Shown one piece after another: positions 59,688 to 64,000 of a DNA stretch of 64,000 bases (positions are counted from its first letter, which is position 1; every line of letters begins with the position of its first letter). The translations under genes were made by a program, and so were the position numbers. The stretch covers positions 55,427-119,426 of the forward strand of contig FODP01000021.1 of NCBI GenBank assembly GCA_900110395.1. Direction: 5' to 3'. The notes beneath the pieces are model-generated. The model made no database searches. It was not told the origin of the DNA and saw nothing but the letters and a program-made list of their open reading frames with translations. This stretch comes from Rhodospirillales bacterium URHD0017. Lineage in GTDB: Bacteria; Pseudomonadota; Alphaproteobacteria; Reyranellales; Reyranellaceae.

Positions 59688-60404
59688 TTGAGTCCGTTTT
59701 CAGCGCGCCTGCCACGCTTCGCAATTGTCGCTGCGGTCGTCGTCGTCGCATTGGCCGGTGGTGCCTTCTATCTTTTCACTCGCCCTGCCGCTGAAGCCCC
59801 TCCTGCTCCGGCAAAACAACAAGTGGCAAGACAAGCCGCCAGCGCGGCGCGTCCCGATGTGACGAACCTCGATGATACGCCGGATGAAGCCGTGAGCGAT
59901 CGCGCCCTCCATCTGATCGGCCAGGCGCGCCGGCTGGCCGACCGCGGCAAGTTCGAGGAGGCCAACGCCAAGCTCGCCGAGGCCGACAAGGCGGTGCCGG
60001 GTCTCAGCGAAACCGCCGAGGCGCGGCGCAAGATCGCCGAGCTCGCCACGCCCGGTGGCCGGTACGCCATCCAGCTCTCCCGCGCGCGCACCGCGATCGA
60101 CAGTGCCGATTATGCCGCTGCCGAGAAAGAGCTGACCGAAGCCGGGAAGCTGAAGCCTGAAGCGCCGGAGATCGGCGTGCTGCGCCAGGAGATGCAGTCG
60201 GCACAGCAGAAGGAAGCGACGCGGAGCAGTCGTGTCGCTGAGCTGCTGACCGCAATGCGCGAATCGATTGCACGCAAGGACATCGCCGGCGCCGACCGCG
60301 CCTTCAACGAGGCCTCGCGCCTCGACATCCTCGCTCCTGCTCTCGATCAGGCGCGCACCGAGCTTGCCGAGGCGCACGAAGCGGCGCGCGACAAGAAGAA
60401 CTAG
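59688..60404 (+). CDS. Membrane-anchored helical hypothetical protein
   Basis: A 238-aa protein. TTG 59688 is preferred as start because GGAGG lies 7 nt before it; GTG 59664 is possible. One membrane segment (FAIVAAVVVVALAGGAFYL, about 12-30) is followed by a Pro/Ala linker and about 170 residues of amphipathic helices (ALHLIGQARRLADRGKFEEAN..., SADYAAAEKELTEAGKL) like TPR or coiled-coil repeats facing the periplasm. No family recognised; an assembly or envelope scaffold role would be a guess. Confidence 0.65.
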   Translation: MSPFSARLPRFAIVAAVVVVALAGGAFYLFTRPAAEAPPAPAKQQVARQAASAARPDVTNLDDTPDEAVSDRALHLIGQARRLADRGKFEEANAKLAEADKAVPGLSETAEARRKIAELATPGGRYAIQLSRARTAIDSADYAAAEKELTEAGKLKPEAPEIGVLRQEMQSAQQKEATRSSRVAELLTAMRESIARKDIAGADRAFNEASRLDILAPALDQARTELAEAHEAARDKKN

Positions 60405-61450
60405 GATTTCGCGCGGAAGAAGGTCGTCAGCACGAAGCGCCGGCCGCGCGTCACCGGCAGCACCTGGTGCAAGAGCGAGCAGGAGAACACGGCGGCGCCG
60501 CCGGCCGGTGGGCTCACGCGCACGCCGGCATATTCGGGGAAGACCAGCTCGCCGCCGTCGTAGTCATCGTTGAGGTTGAGCGACACGGCGAAGGCGCGGT
60601 CGGCCGTGGTCGGCGCACCGTTGTCGCGATGGGCGCCGAAGAAGTGCTGGCCGTCGGCGCTGTAGGACAGCACGACATGCGAATCGAAGGTGAACTGGCG
60701 GTCGAAGGCGAAGACCTTGGTGAGTTCCGGCCCGATGCGATAGGCGAGGCGATCGGACACCGCCTTCAGGATCATCGGCTCGACGATCGTGTAATCCTCG
60801 GTCCGCTTCAGGTGATCCATGTTGATATTGCCGTAGCGGCTCGACACGCCACTGTCCTTGTGGTCGCCCTTGCCCCACAGCCGCACCAGCTGGCTGCAGA
60901 AGTCGGGCTCGAAGACACGCGGCAGCACCAGCACCGGCGCCATCGGCGTCTGCAGCAGGAGCTCGCGCCCGCCGTCGCTCCGCACCGACCGGGCGAGGCC
61001 ATCCATCGCCTCCGCCGCGGCGGCCAGCGCCCGGCTGTCGAAGGTCGCGGCGATGCGCTGGTTGGGATCGAGCACGATCACGCGCATGCGCAAGCTGCCG
61101 GCAGGGCTGAGCCCCATGCCGCCCTGGGCCAACAGTGCGGCCAGGAACTTCCGGTCGGGGTCGCAGAGCAGCAGCGGAGTCTCGGGCGTGCCGCCAAGCT
61201 TCGACCAGGGTGCCGGGGCGCTGGCGACGGCGTTGCCGGCGACCACGACGGGCACGACGGCAGCGCGCCCGCAGGCTTCGATCAGGTTGGCGAACTGGCC
61301 GGCGTCAAGATTGGCCAGATCGTCGACCGCGACCAGGGCCACGGGCGCGCCGGTGAACGACCAGATGAACTTGCGGTGCTTGCCGTCGAGGCCCGGCAAC
61401 GCGAAATCGGGAACGCGGTCACCGGGACGAAGGCTGAGCGCGTTGGTCAT
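60401..61450 (-). CDS. 2-oxoglutarate/Fe(II) oxygenase with N-terminal peroxiredoxin-like domain
   Basis: A 349-aa protein. About 1-165 resembles the thioredoxin/AhpC fold (LRPGDRVPDFALPGLDGK) but lacks a peroxidatic Cys at the usual place. About 170-349 is a prolyl-4-hydroxylase-like domain with iron ligands in FGAHRDNGAP (H-x-D) and LLHQVLPVTRGRRF (His then 2OG-binding Arg). It may hydroxylate a protein or small molecule. ATG 61450 is used; a TTG at 61468 would touch the tRNA. It overlaps the previous gene's stop by 4 bp, convergent. Confidence 0.82.
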   Translation of the reverse strand: MTNALSLRPGDRVPDFALPGLDGKHRKFIWSFTGAPVALVAVDDLANLDAGQFANLIEACGRAAVVPVVVAGNAVASAPAPWSKLGGTPETPLLLCDPDRKFLAALLAQGGMGLSPAGSLRMRVIVLDPNQRIAATFDSRALAAAAEAMDGLARSVRSDGGRELLLQTPMAPVLVLPRVFEPDFCSQLVRLWGKGDHKDSGVSSRYGNINMDHLKRTEDYTIVEPMILKAVSDRLAYRIGPELTKVFAFDRQFTFDSHVVLSYSADGQHFFGAHRDNGAPTTADRAFAVSLNLNDDYDGGELVFPEYAGVRVSPPAGGAAVFSCSLLHQVLPVTRGRRFVLTTFFRAKS

Positions 61451-61468
61451 CGGTTCCGGCACGGGCAA

Positions 61469-61543
61469 TGGTGGGCGCTGTAGGGATTGAACCTACGACC
61501 CCACCCGTGTGAAGGGTGTGCTCTCCCGCTGAGCTAAGCGCCC
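61469..61543 (-). tRNA. tRNA-Val (anticodon CAC)
   Basis: The minus strand folds as a tRNA: acceptor GGGCGCT/AGCGCCC, D arm GCTC...GAGC, anticodon stem CACCC/GGGTG with loop TTCACAC (anticodon CAC), T arm GTAGG/CCTAC with TTCAATC, discriminator A (61472) and encoded CCA (61469-61471). It decodes GUG. It lies between gph and the 2OG oxygenase gene, all on one strand. Confidence 0.96.
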
Positions 61544-61588
61544 GGAAGGGGCGCGTATAGGGCCTGCCGGCCAAACCGTCAACTTCCG

Positions 61589-62290
61589 TCAACGGGCGGC
61601 AATCTGCCCCAGCGCGTCGGGCAGGGCCGCGAAGCGCTCGATCACGGCCTCGGCGCCGAGCTCGCTGGCGGGCCGGGCGGTATAGCCCCAGCTCACCAGC
61701 ACCGCCGGCAGCCCCGCGCCATGGGCCGCTTCGACGTCGTGGATCGAATCGCCGATCATCACCGCGCGGTCGCGATGGCCGCCCATCTTGTCGATCAGCT
61801 GCAGGATGTGGCCGGGATCGGGCTTGCGCACGGTGAAGGTGTCGGCGCCGGCCACGTCGGTGATCGGCGGCATCAGCTTCAGATGCTGCAGGATGATCCG
61901 CGACGGGTTCTCGAACTTGTTGGTGCAGACGCCCTGCTTCAGGCCCATCCGGTCGAAGCGGGCGACGACCTCGGCGACGCCGTCGAAGGCTATCGTGTGG
62001 CTCACCGGATCGGCCTCGTAGTAGCGCACGAACTCGCGGGTGACGGCGCTCGCCTCGGCCTCGTCCAGGGTGCGGCCGGCCTTGGCGAAGGCGCGCCGCA
62101 TGGTGACCTTGCTGCCTTCGCCCATGAACTGGCGGGCGTCCTCGTCATTGATCGGCGGCAGCCCGTGGTCGGCCAGCACCCGGCTCACCGCCACGCACAT
62201 GTCGCGGGCGCTGTCGATCAGGGTGCCGTCGAGGTCGTAGATCACGGTGTCGAAGCGGCTGGCGATCAGGTTGTCGGCGTTGGGGTGCAT
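61589..62290 (-). CDS. gph: Phosphoglycolate phosphatase (HAD superfamily)
   Basis: A 233-aa HAD-IA phosphatase. Motif I is YDLDGTLIDS (near residue 20), motif II VCTNK, motif III Lys in VRKPDPGH, and motif IV is MIGDSIHDVEAA. It removes phosphate from 2-phosphoglycolate made by DNA repair or RubisCO; pyrophosphatase PpaX is a close relative. ATG 62290. Divergent from glmU with 54 bp between starts. Confidence 0.85.
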   Translation of the reverse strand: MHPNADNLIASRFDTVIYDLDGTLIDSARDMCVAVSRVLADHGLPPINDEDARQFMGEGSKVTMRRAFAKAGRTLDEAEASAVTREFVRYYEADPVSHTIAFDGVAEVVARFDRMGLKQGVCTNKFENPSRIILQHLKLMPPITDVAGADTFTVRKPDPGHILQLIDKMGGHRDRAVMIGDSIHDVEAAHGAGLPAVLVSWGYTARPASELGAEAVIERFAALPDALGQIAAR

Positions 62291-62344
62291 CAATCTTCCT
62301 TAGCACATCTTGCGGGACGGCCAGCCCCGTGGCATCGGACGGTG

Positions 62345-63703
62345 ATGAAATCGCCCATCGCCGTGGTGGTGCTGGCTGCCGGCGCCGGAACGCGCATGAA
62401 GTCGGCCCTGCCGAAGGTCCTCCATCCGCTGGCCGGCTGGTCGATGGTGCGCCACGTGCTGGAGAACGCCGCCCGCCTGAAGCCCGGCCGCGTCGTCGGC
62501 GTAGTGGCCCCTGGCGCCAGGGACGTGGCCGCCGCCTTCGCCCCGCATCCCACCGCCGTGCAGCGCAAGCCGCTCGGCACCGGCGACGCCACCAAGGCCG
62601 CGCTGCCGGCGCTCAAGGGCCATCGCGGTCCCGTGCTCGTGGTCTTCGCCGACGCGCCCCTGATCACGACCGCCACGCTGCGGCGCCTGGTCGAGGCCTG
62701 CCGCAAGGCCAAGGCCGCCGTCGGTGTGCTGGGCTTCCTTGCCAGGGATCCCACCCCGTACGGCCGGCTGATCGTGCGCGACGGCATGCTGGAGCGGATC
62801 GTCGAGAGCAAGGATACCGATACCGCCGAACGTGCCATCGACTTCTGCAATTCCGGCGTCATGTGCATCGACGGCGCGCTGATCGCCTCCCTGCTGGGCG
62901 CGATCAAGGACGACAACGTCAAGAGCGAGTTCTATCTCACCGACGCCGTTGCTGCGGCCCGCGCTGCCGGCCACGTGGCGATCGCCGTCGAAGGCGACGA
63001 GGCGGAGTTCCAGGGCATCAACTCGCGCGCCGAGCTGGCGGTGGCGGAGAAGGCCCTGCAGCGGCGCCTGCGGGCGGATGCGTTCGCGGCGGGCGTCAGC
63101 ATGACCGATCCCGACACGGTGTGGCTCGCCGCCGACACCAGGTTCGCGGCCGACGTCACGATCGGTCCCAACGTGCGCTTCGGCCTCGGTGTCAGCGTGG
63201 CGTCAGGAACGGAGATCAAGGCCTTCTGCGACATCGAAGGCGCCCGCATCGGCCGTGGCGCCATCATCGGCCCCTTCGCCCGTATCCGGCCGGGCTCGGA
63301 CGTGGGCGACCAGGTCCACATCGGCAACTTCGTCGAGCTCAAGGCCACCCGCATGGGCCGCGGCGCCAAGGCCAACCACCTGGCCTATCTCGGTGACACC
63401 GACATCGGCGCGGCCTCCAACATCGGCGCCGGCACGATCGCCGTGAACTACGACGGCTACGGCAAGTGGCGCACCGTGATCGGCGCCGAGGCCTTCGTCG
63501 GCTCCAACAGTTCGCTGGTCGCGCCGCTGAAGATCGGCCGCGGCGCCAACGTGACGGCGGGCAGCGTCATTACCGCGGACGTGCCTGCCGGGGCGGTGGC
63601 CTTCGGCCGTGCCCGCCAGGAGACAAAGAAGGGGCGGGCGGCGGCGCTTCGTGCGAAACTGAAAGCTCGTGCAGCGGCAGCCAAGCGGGCCAGGAACAAG
63701 TAG
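62345..63703 (+). CDS. glmU: Bifunctional UDP-GlcNAc pyrophosphorylase/GlcN-1-P acetyltransferase
   Basis: GlmU makes UDP-GlcNAc for peptidoglycan and LPS. The 452-aa protein has the nucleotidyltransferase signature VLAAGAGTRMKSALPKVLHP in residues 8-27 and the left-handed beta-helix acetyltransferase from about 250 (IGPFARIRPGSDVG, HLAYLGDTDIG, GAGTIAVNYDGY). ATG 62345 follows a GGTG with weak SD. The C-terminus ends in a basic Ala/Lys tail. glmS begins 11 nt later, so the two form an operon for amino sugar synthesis. Confidence 0.95.
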   Translation: MKSPIAVVVLAAGAGTRMKSALPKVLHPLAGWSMVRHVLENAARLKPGRVVGVVAPGARDVAAAFAPHPTAVQRKPLGTGDATKAALPALKGHRGPVLVVFADAPLITTATLRRLVEACRKAKAAVGVLGFLARDPTPYGRLIVRDGMLERIVESKDTDTAERAIDFCNSGVMCIDGALIASLLGAIKDDNVKSEFYLTDAVAAARAAGHVAIAVEGDEAEFQGINSRAELAVAEKALQRRLRADAFAAGVSMTDPDTVWLAADTRFAADVTIGPNVRFGLGVSVASGTEIKAFCDIEGARIGRGAIIGPFARIRPGSDVGDQVHIGNFVELKATRMGRGAKANHLAYLGDTDIGAASNIGAGTIAVNYDGYGKWRTVIGAEAFVGSNSSLVAPLKIGRGANVTAGSVITADVPAGAVAFGRARQETKKGRAAALRAKLKARAAAAKRARNK

Positions 63704-63713
63704 CGACCCTTCC

Positions 63714-64000
63714 ATGTGCGGCATCATCGGAATCATCGGCAAGGCTCCCGTCACCCCCTTGCTGGTCGAGGCGCTGAAGCGCCTGGAATATCGCGGCTAC
63801 GATTCGGCCGGCGTCGCCACCCTGGTGAACGGCCACATCGAGCGCCGCCGCGCCGAGGGCAAGCTTTTTAACCTCGAGGCGCGGCTCGGCAGCGAGCCAT
63901 TGCCGGGCACGATCGGCATCGGCCACACGCGCTGGGCGACCCACGGCAAGCCCTCCGAGCGCAACGCCCATCCCATCGCCACCAGCCGCGTGGCCATCGT
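63714..64000 (+). CDS. glmS: Glutamine--fructose-6-phosphate aminotransferase (5' part)
   Basis: The first 95 residues are in the window and the gene continues beyond it. MCGIIGIIG gives the N-terminal catalytic Cys (after Met removal) of the glutaminase domain, followed by LEYRGYDSAG, GHTRWATHGKP and NAHP. It makes glucosamine-6-phosphate, the precursor for GlmM and GlmU. Located 11 nt after glmU. Confidence 0.95.
   Translation, partial: MCGIIGIIGKAPVTPLLVEALKRLEYRGYDSAGVATLVNGHIERRRAEGKLFNLEARLGSEPLPGTIGIGHTRWATHGKPSERNAHPIATSRVAI

Overview
This 64-kb window is GC-rich, densely coded chromosomal DNA from an alphaproteobacterium. The clues are a phnW-phnA-phnY phosphonate set in the order known from Sinorhizobium meliloti, an ECF sigma/ChrR pair of the RpoE-ChrR type, a glmU-glmS pair, and many soil-type catabolic genes (Rieske oxygenases, hydantoinases, a TctC/Bug binding protein, amidohydrolases). 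A Reyranella-like member of Rhodospirillales/Hyphomicrobiales would fit, but that is inference. I see no IS element, prophage, CRISPR array or rRNA. One tRNA-Val(CAC) is present.

Layout. 1-3.5 kb: Na/Pi cotransporter and SGNH hydrolase. 3.5-8.3 kb: a LysR regulator divergent from phnW-phnA-phnY, which take 2-aminoethylphosphonate (AEP) through phosphonoacetaldehyde and phosphonoacetate to acetate plus phosphate. 8.4-18 kb: GFA protein, TctC binding protein, PEP-mutase-like protein, cyclase-TPR protein, flavin monooxygenase, SnoaL protein/MarR pair, and a Rieske plus dimethylglycine-dehydrogenase-like pair. 19.4-23.4 kb: a three-gene ABC importer of the type annotated for AEP, probably feeding the phnWAY pathway about 11 kb away. 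23.4-31 kb: response regulator, PrpF, nitronate monooxygenase, SDR, a variant amidohydrolase, a small kinase and a broken amidase. 31-41 kb: D-aminoacylase-like enzyme, secreted alpha/beta hydrolase, Rieske oxygenase, hydantoinase A/B, and an orphan Tat-exported ABC binding protein. 41-53 kb: MocR regulator/EamA exporter, molybdopterin oxidoreductase, polysaccharide deacetylase, RelE/Xre toxin-antitoxin pair, DAO oxidase, class III aminotransferase, agmatinase-like enzyme, thioesterase, serine hydrolase. 53-64 kb: a candidate small RNA, Fe-ADH, M20 peptidase, ECF sigma/ChrR, CMD protein, M81 protein, 2OG oxygenase, tRNA-Val, gph, glmU, and the start of glmS.

Two families of short palindromic repeats are scattered between genes. 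Family A has arms beginning TGTCATCC(C/T)GAG. Family B has arms of the CCTCTCCCCC/GGGGGAGAGG type. They end operons, sit inside one operon, and in places supply a stop codon, a possible start codon or a sequence able to pair with a ribosome binding site. Several genes have their Shine-Dalgarno sequence inside a short hairpin. The least ordinary items are the candidate small RNA with an operator-like dyad at 53.3 kb, the ChrR homologue lacking its zinc cysteines, the HxC variant amidohydrolase, and a C29/G27 homopolymer block that looks like an assembly or replication product of a family B repeat.
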